From contig NZ_CP084115.1 in the NCBI RefSeq assembly GCF_020217465.1, forward strand, positions 1,736,001 to 1,800,000: DNA of 64,000 nt, in the 5' to 3' direction. Made by a program: the position numbers and the translations under genes. Source of the DNA: Cobetia amphilecti. Its GTDB lineage: Bacteria; Pseudomonadota; Gammaproteobacteria; Pseudomonadales; Halomonadaceae. The notes under the pieces were generated by a model. The model worked only from the letters and a program-made list of their open reading frames with translations, was not told the origin of the DNA and did no database searches. Below are positions 46,087 to 54,812 of this stretch, piece by piece. Each line of letters opens with the position of its first letter. Within the stretch, counting starts at the first letter, position 1.

Positions 46087-47100
46087 ATGAAAGCCATTGG
46101 TTACTACGCTGCCGGTTCCGTTGATCGTGACGACGCCCTGGTCGATATCGAACTCGAGACACCGGTCGCCACCGGTCACGACCTGCTGGTCAAGGTTGCC
46201 GCGGTGTCTGTGAATCCGGTGGATTACAAGATTCGTGAGAGCCGCGAGCCGGCCGCCGGCGAAGCTGCCGTCATCGGGTGGGACGCCGTGGGCGAAGTCG
46301 TCGCCATCGGTGACAAGGTCACGGCCTTCGCCCCGGGCGACAAGGTCTGGTATGCCGGTGATCTCACCCGCGCCGGCACCAACAGCGAATTCCACCTGGT
46401 GGATGAGCGTATCGTCGGCCATGCGCCCAAATCCGTGGCGGCCCATGAGGCGGCTGCGCTGCCGCTGACCACGCTGACCGGCTTCGAGATGCTGTTCGAT
46501 CGTCTGCGTGTCACCGAGCCGGTGCCGGGTGCTGCACGTGCCATCCTGATCATCGGCGGGGCCGGTGGCGTGGGCTCCATCACCATCCAGCTGCTGCGTG
46601 AGCTGACTGACCTGACCATCATCGCCACGGCGTCACGTCCCCAGACCCGCGAGTGGGTGAAGTCACTGGGCGCGCATCACGTCATCGACCACAGCCAGCC
46701 GCTGCCGGCCCAGATCGAGGCGCTGGGCATCGGTGCCCCGGCCTTCGTGTTCTCGACCAACTTCTCCGAGCACTACGCGCCGCAGGTCGCCGAATTGATC
46801 GCGCCGCAGGGCCGTTTCGGCATGATCGATGACCCGGAGACCCTCGATGTGGTGCCGTTCAAGCCCAAGGCCGTTTCCATCCATTGGGAGCTGATGTTCA
46901 CTCGCTCACTGTTCACCACCGCCGATATCACGCGTCAGGGCGAGATTCTCACCAAGGTGGCGGGTCTGCTGGACACTGGCAGAATCACCTCCACCGCGAC
47001 GGAAACCTTCGGCACCATCAACGCCGAGAACCTCAAGCGCGCGCATGCCTTGCTGGAAAGCGGCAAGGCCAAGGGCAAGATCGTCCTCGAAGGCTTCTGA
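46087..47100 (+). CDS. zinc-independent MDR-family alcohol dehydrogenase/quinone oxidoreductase
   Basis: This 337-residue medium-chain dehydrogenase/reductase has a GroES-like N-terminal domain (VSVNPVDYKIRE, GWDAVGEVVAIGDKVTAFAPGDKVW). The Rossmann domain carries ILIIGGAGGVGSITIQLLREL. The Cys and His zinc ligands of classical ADHs are absent, which fits the quinone oxidoreductase/ZADH1 subgroup. It reduces quinones or enals with NADPH. AGGAGAG lies 5-8 bases upstream. A terminator follows. Confidence 0.86.
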   Translation: MKAIGYYAAGSVDRDDALVDIELETPVATGHDLLVKVAAVSVNPVDYKIRESREPAAGEAAVIGWDAVGEVVAIGDKVTAFAPGDKVWYAGDLTRAGTNSEFHLVDERIVGHAPKSVAAHEAAALPLTTLTGFEMLFDRLRVTEPVPGAARAILIIGGAGGVGSITIQLLRELTDLTIIATASRPQTREWVKSLGAHHVIDHSQPLPAQIEALGIGAPAFVFSTNFSEHYAPQVAELIAPQGRFGMIDDPETLDVVPFKPKAVSIHWELMFTRSLFTTADITRQGEILTKVAGLLDTGRITSTATETFGTINAENLKRAHALLESGKAKGKIVLEGF

Positions 47101-47128
47101 TCGAAGCCACTGTCGAGGCGGTGATGTG

Positions 47129-47164
47129 AAAGGAGTGCGGCCGGGCAACCGGTCGCACTCCTTT
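47129..47164 (+). terminator. rho-independent terminator of the MDR gene
   Basis: AAAGGAGTGCG-GCCGG pairs with CCGGT-CGCACTCCTTT around GCAA, ending in a TTTT run. Confidence 0.8.
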
Positions 47165-47257
47165 TCGTGAAAGACACTCTCATTGCCACCCGGCACTCAC
47201 AAGCCGCCTTGTCTGCTGGGGAGTGCCGGGTGGCTGATACAATGATGGAACCCTGTC

Positions 47258-47646
47258 ATGGGCATACAGCGCCTTGATCATGTGAACCTGCGAACCGGAC
47301 AGCTGAGTGCCATGCTCCAGTGGTATGGCGATGTGCTGGGGCTGCACAGCGGGCCGCGTCCCGATTTCCCCTTCGCCGGTGCCTGGCTTTACGCCGGGGA
47401 CGTGGCAGTCATCCATCTCATCGACATCGGTTGCCTGCCAGCGATCAGCAGTGATGCCAGTCTCCGGCTTGAGCATTTCTCGCTTGCCGCCACGGATATC
47501 GAGGCATTCGAGGCGCGCCTGGCGGCGTCCCGTACGCACTATCAGCGTATCGCGCTCGCGGGCTCGTGCAACTGCACATGCGAGATCCGGACGGCAATCA
47601 TCTGCATCTCGATTTTGCCACCGCACCCTGCAGCGCCGTGGCCTGA
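47258..47646 (+). pseudogene. VOC-family protein gene interrupted by a frameshift
   Basis: From ATG 47258 the frame encodes a typical VOC start (GIQRLDHVNLRTGQLSAMLQWYGDVLGLHSGPRPDFPFAGAW, LEHFSLAATDIEAFEARL). After RIALAG (about 47570) it degenerates into Cys-rich nonsense and stops at 47707. In the next frame the sequence continues the family exactly: VQLHMRDPDGNHLHLDF, the C-terminal metal strand, stopping at 47646. One missing base (or two extra) near 47560-47575 explains this. It is either a recent pseudogene or a sequencing error. The intact product would be about 129 residues. Confidence 0.82.
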
Positions 47647-47861
47647 TCTGGCTCTTGGAGGTCATATCTGGCGCCAAGTGGCTGCCAGACTTGAGGAAAG
47701 CGTGTAGATCGTGCGTTATCCAACCGCAAATTGCGCCGCTGACGCGATAAGCTGATGGTAGGGAATGGCGATCTGGAACCCAGGGTGTCCAGCCGTCAGC
47801 AGGATGGCCTGAGCTGGACTCAGCACATCGCACGCATACGCAATCTGCCGAGGAGGCCAAC

Positions 47862-48299
47862 ATGGCGAAGCGGTCATTTGCGGTACTGACCCTGATGTTG
47901 TCGTTGCTGGGTGCTGGCCTCGTGCAGGCTGACTCGGCGGGTGATGGCAATGATGACAAGGACGAGGAGCGTCTGCGCCAGAAGCATCATGATCTGGAAG
48001 GTCAGGTAAAGGCGCAGCGCGTTCAGGCGCAACAGATGCGGGAATTGAAGAAGATCCAGCACCAGGAAAAGTTGGCTGAGAAGAAATCAGTGGCAGAGGC
48101 TTCGCCGGCTCATGTCTGGAAGCGGGGCGGCAAGGTGCCGGACACTGTCGCCCGGGATGATGGTCTTCGGGTCGAGAACTGGCAGCAGCACAAGCTCTCG
48201 GAACCCGGCGCCAACCAGCGCTGGCTGCAGCTCAAGAATGCCTTCGTGCTGATGAATACCGAAAGCCATGTCATCGATGAGATCGTGCTCGAGCAGTGA
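47862..48299 (+). CDS. RcnB-like periplasmic protein, copy 1
   Basis: The protein has 145 residues with a signal peptide (SFAVLTLMLSLLGAGLVQA) and then a highly charged Lys/Gln/His-rich helical stretch (about 30-75). The C-terminal RcnB module is WKRGGKVPD, ENWQQHKLSEPGANQRWLQLKNAFVLMNTESHVIDEIV. E. coli RcnB affects Ni/Co homeostasis in the periplasm; many family members are uncharacterised. GAGGAGG precedes the start. A second, diverged copy lies 390 bases downstream. Confidence 0.83.
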   Translation: MAKRSFAVLTLMLSLLGAGLVQADSAGDGNDDKDEERLRQKHHDLEGQVKAQRVQAQQMRELKKIQHQEKLAEKKSVAEASPAHVWKRGGKVPDTVARDDGLRVENWQQHKLSEPGANQRWLQLKNAFVLMNTESHVIDEIVLEQ

Positions 48300-48690
48300 T
48301 GCCGCGGGTAGCGATGACATTACCTATCACTGATGCAGGCTGTCCTCATCTGGCGACGCTCTGATGGGGCACCCACCCCCTTGCGACCATGGAATACGCA
48401 GGCACCAATGCTTGCCACGCGCCATGGCGCGCCATATCAGCCATTACGAATATCTGCTTCTCGATGTCGTCATTGCGCAACAAGGATGCGTCAACTGGCG
48501 ACAAGTCGTTGCGAATTGTGCGCAAAAGTGGAGGTTGGCGCGCTGGCTTGCCGTGGCGAACACGAGGCGATAGTGTTCTCTCATACCGTTTATTAACACT
48601 GTTTCCTAACTCTGTCTCATGACCCAGTTTCATGACCCTGATTCACAGCCTCGGCATCCCTTGATGCCGAGTACGACGAGGAGGCCAGAC
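48300..48690. other. intergenic region between the two RcnB-like genes
   Basis: 391 bases with no supported gene; the frames present lack ribosome binding sites and family resemblance. The second gene probably has its own promoter in the AT-richer part around 48570-48620. Confidence 0.45.
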
Positions 48691-49119
48691 ATGCGCAATC
48701 GCACCCTGACCGTAATGATGATGATCTTCACCCTGATGACCGCGTCGCTGGCGCAGGCATCGCCCAACGACCGCGATGATCGTGGCGGTCCACACAACAG
48801 CCAAGGCAACCAGCACAACAGCCACGGCAACGGGCATCAGAAGAAAAAGCAGCAGGCGCGTCACGACCAGTCTCAGCGCCATGATCAGCAAAAGCATCAG
48901 GCGCAGGCCAGGCATCAAGGTCAGAAGTCACACAACTGGCGTCGCGGTGACCATGTGCCGCGCAGCTACTACTCCAACAAGCGTTACTGGGTGAGTGACT
49001 GGCGTGCTCACAAGCTGTCTGCGCCGCCGCAGGGGCATCGCTGGTTGAACATCGATGGTCGCTATGTGCTGGCGGCCGTGGCGGGCGGTGCCATTAGCGC
49101 GATCATTCTCAATCATTGA
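48691..49119 (+). CDS. RcnB-like periplasmic protein, copy 2 (His/Gln-rich)
   Basis: The protein has 142 residues with a signal peptide (LTVMMMIFTLMTASLAQA). A low-complexity His/Gln/Asn/Gly/Lys region follows (about 26-85, with many His that could bind metal). The RcnB module is WRRGDHVPRSYYSNKRYWVSDWRAHKLSAPPQGHRWLNIDGRYVLAAVAGGAISAIIL. GGAGG lies 6 bases before ATG 48691. The C-terminal motif is closer to the standard RcnB/DUF1236 pattern than copy 1. A terminator follows. Confidence 0.85.
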   Translation: MRNRTLTVMMMIFTLMTASLAQASPNDRDDRGGPHNSQGNQHNSHGNGHQKKKQQARHDQSQRHDQQKHQAQARHQGQKSHNWRRGDHVPRSYYSNKRYWVSDWRAHKLSAPPQGHRWLNIDGRYVLAAVAGGAISAIILNH

Positions 49120-49145
49120 GGACAGTCAGACTGTCCGCGTCATGA

Positions 49146-49175
49146 AAAAGGGGCCTCCAGATGGAGGCCCCTTTT
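49146..49175. terminator. 13-bp hairpin terminator
   Basis: AAAAGGGGCCTCC pairs fully with GGAGGCCCCTTTT around AGAT, shortly after the second RcnB-like gene. It ends in TTTT on the plus strand and can serve both convergent units. Confidence 0.88.
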
Positions 49176-49205
49176 GCGTTTTGCGCTCGGCCGCTGCTGA
49201 GCTAA

Positions 49206-49279
49206 GCCATTGCTGCGGTCAGCCGTTGCTGTGGCAGCCATTGCTGCGGTCAGCCGTTGCTGCGGCAGCCGTTGTTGCG
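49206..49279. repeat. 31-nt direct repeat built of 15-16 nt subunits
   Basis: GCCATTGCTGCGGTCA plus GCCGTTGCTGTGGCA forms a 31-base unit present twice (49206-49236, 49237-49267; one mismatch), with a partial further subunit. It ends 16 bases from the amidase stop. Confidence 0.75.
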
Positions 49280-49294
49280 ATTCGCAGCACAGCA

Positions 49295-50686
49295 CTATTG
49301 CGCGAGCAGTGTCTCCAGCGCCTGGGCGACGCGCAGCAGCGCCACATCCTGACCCTGAGGGCGCGACAGCATCAGGCCCAGCGGCTCTTCGTTCACCGCT
49401 GCTGGTGCCGGAATCGAGATCGAGCTGGCATCCAGGTAGTTGAAGACGCTGGTGTTGCGCAGCGCGCGCTTGTTGAGCTGGGCGAAGAGCGCGCCATCCT
49501 GCTCCAGCAGGTCACGACGCGGGGCACGCATGGCAACGGTCGGCATCAGCACCGCATCGACATCCTGCACCTGCTGAGCGAAGCGTTGCTGGATGGCGGT
49601 GCGCGGCCACAGGCGCGCCAGATACTCGCTGGAGGTGATGTCGCGCCCGCCGTTCAGGCGTTCGGCGATCAGCGGATCATACTGGGCTTCGTGGGCGGCC
49701 AGCAGTTCGTGATGCACGGCGGCCGCTTCCGGAATGACCAGCCCGCCGCGCTGATTGATGGCGTAAGCGGCCTCGATGGCTTCGACCGGCGCACGCTGGA
49801 GGCGAACCCCCAGACCCTCGAGCCGTTCCAGCAGGGCGGCGAAGTCGGCGGCCACATCGGCATCCACTTCACTGACCAGCTCGCTCTCCGGCACCAGCAG
49901 CGTCAGCGGTCGAGTGAGCGGCGTCGGGTCAGCGACCTCACCGCTCAGGACTTCCCACAGGAGGCGACAGCAGGCGACGCTGGGCGCGATGGGGCCGATG
50001 CAGTCCAGGCTGGGTGACAGCGGGAAGGCGCCATCTCCCGGCACGCTGGCCTGTGACGGCTTGAAGCCCGTCAGGCCACAGAAGGCCGCCGGAATCCGCA
50101 GCGAGCCGCCGGTATCGCTGCCCAGGGTCGCAGCTGCCAGCCCGAAGGCGACGGAGGCGGCGCCGCCGGAGGTCGAGCCGCCGGTGATGCGCTCGCCATC
50201 GAAGGGGTTGGGCGGCGTGCCGACATGCGGGTTCAGGCCCAGGCCAGAGAACGCGAACTCGCTCATGCTGGTGCGGCCGGCATGCAGGATACCGGCGGCT
50301 TTCAGGCGGCTCAGCGCCACAGCGTCCTGATCGGCTGGTTGGCTTGCTGCCAGTGCCCGCGAGCCTGCCAGCGTCGTCATGTCGGTCTCGTCGAAGAGGT
50401 CCTTGATCGAGACCGGAACACCCCCCAGCGGCAACGACGTCGCCGCCGCCTTGAGTTGCTGCTGAGCGGCGGCCTGCACACTCATGCCAGCATCATCGCG
50501 GCTGATGATGCTGTGGCTGGCGCTCTCGCCCAGGGCCTGATGGCGCTCGGCAAGCACCGTGGCGGTCTGCTCGGGGCCGAAACTGCCTGTCTGATAGGCG
50601 GCCAGCAACTGCGTCAACGTGCGCTGGCGGGGCGAGCGCGCCCAGAATTCACGCGCCTGCTCAAGGCGCTTGTGCTCATCACTCAT
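49295..50686 (-). CDS. amidase signature family hydrolase in a TRAP-linked cluster
   Basis: The protein has 463 residues. The catalytic Lys is in GGVPVSIKDLFDE (K95), the bridging Ser in ITGGSTSGGAASV (about S171) and the nucleophile in GSDTGGSLRIPAAFCGL (S195). It has no signal peptide, so it acts in the cytoplasm on an imported or processed amide. Its start overlaps the DUF2848 stop by ATGA, so the two are translationally coupled and probably act in the same pathway. It differs from the amidase at 17759. Confidence 0.86.
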   Translation of the reverse strand: MSDEHKRLEQAREFWARSPRQRTLTQLLAAYQTGSFGPEQTATVLAERHQALGESASHSIISRDDAGMSVQAAAQQQLKAAATSLPLGGVPVSIKDLFDETDMTTLAGSRALAASQPADQDAVALSRLKAAGILHAGRTSMSEFAFSGLGLNPHVGTPPNPFDGERITGGSTSGGAASVAFGLAAATLGSDTGGSLRIPAAFCGLTGFKPSQASVPGDGAFPLSPSLDCIGPIAPSVACCRLLWEVLSGEVADPTPLTRPLTLLVPESELVSEVDADVAADFAALLERLEGLGVRLQRAPVEAIEAAYAINQRGGLVIPEAAAVHHELLAAHEAQYDPLIAERLNGGRDITSSEYLARLWPRTAIQQRFAQQVQDVDAVLMPTVAMRAPRRDLLEQDGALFAQLNKRALRNTSVFNYLDASSISIPAPAAVNEEPLGLMLSRPQGQDVALLRVAQALETLLAQ

Positions 50687-51366
50687 GCCACCACCTCAAG
50701 TTCTTCCACCTCATAACGGTGCTCGATGCGACGACCGGTCTGCGGGTCGATCAGGCGCATGGTAAAGCTCGGGCTGGGGCGGATGCCACCGATCGCCGGC
50801 ACGGTGCCGCACAGCAGCACGCTGTTGGGGGCCAGGCTGCCGTCCTTGGCGATACCGGCCGGCAGGCGCTCCATCAGGGTGGCGACCGGCAGCAGCTCAG
50901 CGAGAGTGCCCTGCTGATAGCGCACGGTCTTGCCGGCGTCTTCGATCTCGCTTTCGATCTCGAGGCTGTCCCAGTGGTCGATGACCTCACTGAGCTTCCA
51001 GGCGTGGCGGGCAATCGGCTTGGCGCACAGCTGCTTGGATTCGGCGACGCCGACGGCTTCGAGCTTGCGGTCGGTGTGGTCCGAGGCGATCGTCACCCAC
51101 AGGGTGCCCTCGGCGTCGCTGACCAGACAGGTCTCGACCTCACCGGAGCCTTCGCCGCCGAGCATCGCGACCTGTGAGGCCTGGGTCAGGGTCTCGCGGG
51201 TCACGCGGTAGAACAGCGGGGTCTGGGAGGGCGGCGCCACGCCCAGCAGCTTGAGCTCGTCGATATGGTGCTGCACGCCCGCCTGGTCGCGTCCGGCCCA
51301 GCCGGCAATCGCGACGCGCTGGACATCAAGGGTGAATTCGCCGTTGTCATGGGTAAAGGTCAGCAT
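50683..51366 (-). CDS. DUF2848 family protein
   Basis: The 227-residue cytoplasmic protein matches DUF2848, with WAGRDQAGVQHHIDELKLLGVAPPSQTPLFYRV, VMLGGEGSGEVETCLV-type (here AMLGGEGSGEVE), ASDHTDRKLE, CAKPIARHAWKLSEVIDHWD and the C-terminal LCGTVPAIGGIRPSPSFTM. Function is undescribed. The family pairs recurrently with amidases, as here (ATGA overlap). Conserved His, Asp and Glu residues in SDHTDRKLE suggest a metal or acid-base site, which is inference. It lies 114 bases after the TRAP permease gene on the same strand. Confidence 0.8.
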   Translation of the reverse strand: MLTFTHDNGEFTLDVQRVAIAGWAGRDQAGVQHHIDELKLLGVAPPSQTPLFYRVTRETLTQASQVAMLGGEGSGEVETCLVSDAEGTLWVTIASDHTDRKLEAVGVAESKQLCAKPIARHAWKLSEVIDHWDSLEIESEIEDAGKTVRYQQGTLAELLPVATLMERLPAGIAKDGSLAPNSVLLCGTVPAIGGIRPSPSFTMRLIDPQTGRRIEHRYEVEELEVVA

Positions 51367-51480
51367 GGGAATCGCTCCGTTATCGGGGGTTGTCGTTGTT
51401 CTGTGCAGGAAGTCTTGAGTGAACGGTGTTGCGCCAATGACACCTGCCGGCTTGCCAGCAGGTGCCTCGCAAAAGTGGAT

Positions 51481-52761
51481 TTACAGCGCCGAAGGCAGCC
51501 ACAGCGCGATCTGCGGGAAGGCCACCAGCAGCGCGGCCATCACCAGCATCGCGCCCAGATACGGCAGGGTGCCGATGATGACGTCGGCGAAGGCTTCGCC
51601 ACGCCGTGAGGCCTGCACGATGTAGAGGTTCAGGCCGACTGGCGGGGTGATCAGTGCCAGCTCGACGAACAGGATCATCACGATGCCGAACCACACTTTG
51701 TCGTAACCGGCCGCCGCGATCAGCGGAGTGACGATGGGGATGGTGATGACCATCAGCGACAGGGTCTCGATGAAGAAACCGAGCACGATGAACAGTGCGA
51801 TCACCGCCATCAGCAGCGCGAAGGGCCCCAGGTCATAGGCCTCGAGCAGGCCGGTGACCTGCTGGACCATGCCGGAGGAGGCCAGCGCGAAGTTGAGGAA
51901 GGAGGCCGCCATGATGATGAACAGGATCATCGAGGTGGTCTTGACGGTGCCATCCAGCGCGCGGCTGATCATCGACAGATTCAGCGAGCGGTTGATGGCG
52001 GCGAGGCCCAGCGAGGCCAGCACGCCGATGGCGGCGGCTTCGGTCGGCGTCGCCCAGCCCAGATAGATGGAGCCGACGATGACGATGAACAGCACCAGCA
52101 ACGGCAGCAGGAATGACAGGCTCTTGATGCGTGTGCTCCAGCTGGCGCTCTGACGCGGGCCGCCCAGTGACGGCTTCCAGACACATAGCAGCAGCGAGGC
52201 CAGCATGAACAGCGCCGCCAGGCCGAGGCCCGGCACCAGGCCGGCCATGAACAGCTTCGGGATGGAGGTCTCGGTCAGGAAGCCATAGACGATCAGGTTG
52301 ATCGACGGCGGAATCAGGATGCCCAGGGTGCCGCCCGCGGCGATGCTGCCGCAGAACAGCTTGGCGTCATAACCGAGCTTCTTGCCCTGGGGAAGTGCCA
52401 CGGTCGAGACCGTGGCCGCCGTGGCCACCGAGGAGCCGGAGGTCGCCGAGAACAGCGCCGAGGTGGTGATGTTGGCGTGCAGCAGGCCGCCTGGCAGCCA
52501 CGACAGCCAGTGGTCCATGGCGCGGTAGGCCTTCTCGGCGATGCCGGCGCGCACGATGATCTCGCCCATCAGCACGAACAGCGGAATCGCGATCAGCAGG
52601 AAGGAGTCCGCGGCAGACCACAGGTTCTGGCCCAGCGCCTTGGTCAGCGGGAAGAAGGAATAGAACTGGTCGATCCCGAAGGCGAGCAGGAAGAGGGTGA
52701 CCGCAACGGGAATGCCGGCCAGCAGCAGGGTGAGGATACCCACCGAAAGAAAGCCCAACAT
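51481..52761 (-). CDS. TRAP transporter large permease (DctM-like)
   Basis: The protein has 426 residues and about 12 membrane segments. IAIPLFVLMGEIIVRAGIAEKAYRAMDHWLSWLPGGLLHANITTSALFSATSGSSVATAATV and GGTLGILIPPSINLIVYGFLTETSIPKLFMAG are the DctM signatures. SIYLGWATPTEAAAIG and VELALITPPVGLNLYIVQ mark the second repeat. Together with the DctQ-like partner it drives Na+-dependent uptake. Its start overlaps the DctQ-like stop by one base (TGATG). Confidence 0.9.
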   Translation of the reverse strand: MLGFLSVGILTLLLAGIPVAVTLFLLAFGIDQFYSFFPLTKALGQNLWSAADSFLLIAIPLFVLMGEIIVRAGIAEKAYRAMDHWLSWLPGGLLHANITTSALFSATSGSSVATAATVSTVALPQGKKLGYDAKLFCGSIAAGGTLGILIPPSINLIVYGFLTETSIPKLFMAGLVPGLGLAALFMLASLLLCVWKPSLGGPRQSASWSTRIKSLSFLLPLLVLFIVIVGSIYLGWATPTEAAAIGVLASLGLAAINRSLNLSMISRALDGTVKTTSMILFIIMAASFLNFALASSGMVQQVTGLLEAYDLGPFALLMAVIALFIVLGFFIETLSLMVITIPIVTPLIAAAGYDKVWFGIVMILFVELALITPPVGLNLYIVQASRRGEAFADVIIGTLPYLGAMLVMAALLVAFPQIALWLPSAL

Positions 52762-53366
52762 CAGCGAGTCTCCTTGGTCGTGGAGGCAGCCTGGGCCAGA
52801 GCCCCTTCGCTTTCTCCGTGATCGGGGCCGGCCAGTGTCTCGAGCGTGGTGGTATCACGCAGACAGGCGGCAACGAGAACGCGCAGTCCCAGCACGCTGG
52901 TGGTGATCGCGAACCAGGCATAACCGGACAGCCACAGCAGCTGCGGAATCCACAGCGGTGTCGCCAGCGGGGTGTTGGCGGTGGAGCCGTTGCTCAACGA
53001 CTTGCCGAGCACCGGCCAGGCATTGATCAGAATCACCCAGGCCACCAGGTTCAGCGCCAGCATCGCGAGGATATCAAGGGTGTGGCGCGAGAAGGCCGGC
53101 AGCTTGCCGTGCACGACATCGATACGGATGTGGGCGCGCTCCATCAGGGTGTGGGAAAGGCCCCACGCCGAGAGCATCGCCAGCACATACCCGGCATATT
53201 CGTGCACGCCGGGCAGCGGATGATTGAACAGTTGGCGCATCAGGATCTCGGCGCCGATGAAGACCACGACGGCCAGCAACAACAGGCCCATCAGGCGTGC
53301 GGCGTGGCGTGATATCGCGCGTGTCAGTGACACGAGGACATCGAGTGCGTGAAGGAAGGAGTTCAT
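52761..53366 (-). CDS. TRAP transporter small permease (DctQ-like)
   Basis: The protein has 201 residues and four membrane helices. LLLAVVVFIGAEILMRQLFNHPLPGVHEYAGYVLAML and SHTLMERAHIRIDVVHGKLP are the DctQ pattern. It forms the membrane complex with the DctM-like subunit encoded immediately downstream. The C-terminal 40 residues are hydrophilic. It lies 206 bases after the binding-protein gene, a gap holding a hairpin and tandem repeats. Confidence 0.87.
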   Translation of the reverse strand: MNSFLHALDVLVSLTRAISRHAARLMGLLLLAVVVFIGAEILMRQLFNHPLPGVHEYAGYVLAMLSAWGLSHTLMERAHIRIDVVHGKLPAFSRHTLDILAMLALNLVAWVILINAWPVLGKSLSNGSTANTPLATPLWIPQLLWLSGYAWFAITTSVLGLRVLVAACLRDTTTLETLAGPDHGESEGALAQAASTTKETR

Positions 53367-53410
53367 GAGTCGGGTCCTGCTGGGGCGCTGAACGAAGGCC
53401 GCTTTCTCGA

Positions 53411-53451
53411 GAAAGCCTGCTTATGAAGCCTGCTTTTGAAAGCTTGCGCTT
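53411..53451. repeat. 13-14 nt imperfect tandem repeat, three copies
   Basis: GAAAGCCTGCTTAT-type units recur three times between the binding-protein and small-permease genes. Confidence 0.6.
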
Positions 53452-53528
53452 GAATACACAGGCGCGAGTCGTTCAGCGCTACGTCTCTGGGGAACATGTC
53501 TGCCACGTCGGGACAGGGCGGGGCTATC

Positions 53529-53566
53529 GGCACCTGCTCGCGAACAGGCTTCGGTGAGCAGGTGCC
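53529..53566 (-). terminator. intra-operon hairpin after the TRAP binding-protein gene
   Basis: GGCACCTGCTC pairs with GAGCAGGTGCC (11 bp, 16-base loop), starting 6 bases past the dctP-like stop. No U-tract follows. It probably protects or attenuates so that the binding protein is made in excess of the permease. Confidence 0.6.
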
Positions 53567-53572
53567 GCTGGA

Positions 53573-54619
53573 TCACTCCGCGCTGGCGGTCAGGCCGACG
53601 ACCTTGCCGACGCTCTCGTTCCAGGTCTTGCGCGTCTCGGCATCGACACGCGCCGCCCAGGCAGGCAGGACGGTGTCTTCGAGCGCCGCACGTGCGCGCT
53701 TGGCGTCGTCGTCGCTGAAGTCGACCAGCGTCATGTCGGCGCTCTTGCCCAGCGGGCAATCGCCTTCACCGGTCAGGCAGGCCACGCCACGCGCGGTCTC
53801 GCCACGCGCGTTTTCCCACACCGGCGCGGTGAACTCGCTATCCACCTGTTGCTGGATCAGAGTCTGGGTCTCGGCGCCCAGGCCCTGCCACTTGTCCTGA
53901 TTGATGGCGGTGATCACGTAATCCCAGCCACCCAGCGGCAGCGGCATCAGGTGGCTGGACACTTCATGCCAGCCGGCGCTGTAGCCGGAGAGCGAACCGG
54001 TGACGGCGCAGTCGATGACGCCACGCTCCAGGGAGCCGGGCACCTCGTTGAAGGCGATGTTGAGGCTCTGTGCGCCCAGCGCCTCGATGAACTCACCGGT
54101 GGAGCGGCCGCTGGCACGCACCTTCTTGTCCTGCAGGCCATCGAGCCCTTCGATCGGGGTGTTGCAGAACAGCACCTGAGCCGGATACGGCACGATGGCC
54201 AGCACGTGGCTGTTGAAGCGCTTGTTCATGGTGGACTCCGCCAGGGGGCGGAAGGCCTCGGCGACCTGCTGCGCTTCCTCGGCAGTGGGGGCCATCATCG
54301 GCAGGTCCAGCCCTTCGAGTTCCGGCGCATCGGACACGGTGTAGTCGGCCACGGTCATGCCGACATCGAAGACACCATCGCCCAGATAGCGATAGACGTC
54401 GGAGCCGGGGATGCCCATCTGGTCGAAGGTGGTCACCTGGGTGCTGAGTTCACCGTTGCTGGCGGCCGGGAGGGTCTCGCTCCAGAACGGCTTCTCGAAC
54501 TGACGGTTGAGCTCCAGGCTGCTCCAGCTGCCTACCACGTTGAGGGTATCGGCAGCATTGGCGCTACCGGCGGCGGCGAGTGCGAGACCAAGGGCGGAGA
54601 GGGCAAAACGTGTCTTCAT
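53573..54619 (-). CDS. TRAP transporter solute-binding protein (DctP-like)
   Basis: The protein has 348 residues with a signal peptide (FALSALGLALAAAGSANA-ADT). The DctP fold shows FWSETLPAASNGELSTQVTTFDQMGIPGSDVYRYLGDGVFDVGMT, then LDGLQDKKVRASGRSTGEFIEALGAQSLNIAFNEVPGSLERGVIDCAVTG; the Arg in KVRASGR is the usual carboxylate ligand. A Cys pair (ACLTGEGDC) in the last third may form a disulfide. The ligand is therefore probably an organic anion. ATG 54619 gives a standard signal peptide; an in-frame upstream ATG (54631) overlaps the AANAANAA element. Confidence 0.87.
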   Translation of the reverse strand: MKTRFALSALGLALAAAGSANAADTLNVVGSWSSLELNRQFEKPFWSETLPAASNGELSTQVTTFDQMGIPGSDVYRYLGDGVFDVGMTVADYTVSDAPELEGLDLPMMAPTAEEAQQVAEAFRPLAESTMNKRFNSHVLAIVPYPAQVLFCNTPIEGLDGLQDKKVRASGRSTGEFIEALGAQSLNIAFNEVPGSLERGVIDCAVTGSLSGYSAGWHEVSSHLMPLPLGGWDYVITAINQDKWQGLGAETQTLIQQQVDSEFTAPVWENARGETARGVACLTGEGDCPLGKSADMTLVDFSDDDAKRARAALEDTVLPAWAARVDAETRKTWNESVGKVVGLTASAE

Positions 54620-54630
54620 GGGAATCACCA

Positions 54631-54638
54631 TTGTTGTT
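54631..54638 (-). promoter_or_regulatory. AANAANAA (AACAACAA) element in the dctP-like leader (first TRAP)
   Basis: AACAACAA lies 11 bases upstream of the start at 54619, directly at the ribosome landing site, which otherwise has a weak Shine-Dalgarno. It fits the Hfq/Crc motif. Confidence 0.5.
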
Positions 54639-54812
54639 GTGCATCTGGTGTTATCGGAAAAGCTTGTTGGCTGCATCTTTGCGGGGTGTGTCTTTCCCGC
54701 TGCTGTCCTGTGCGTTGCTGTGCTGTGTTTCGATTCGCGGTGCGTCCCTGCACTGCGCCGGGCGTGATGAGTGCGGATTTCTCTCATGCCCGGCAGTACG
54801 CCTGGCAGCAGG

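Noticed and set aside
49146-49175. Long perfect hairpins between convergent genes as mobile palindromic (REP-like) elements
   Set aside because: Arms differ at each site and positions fit ordinary terminators.
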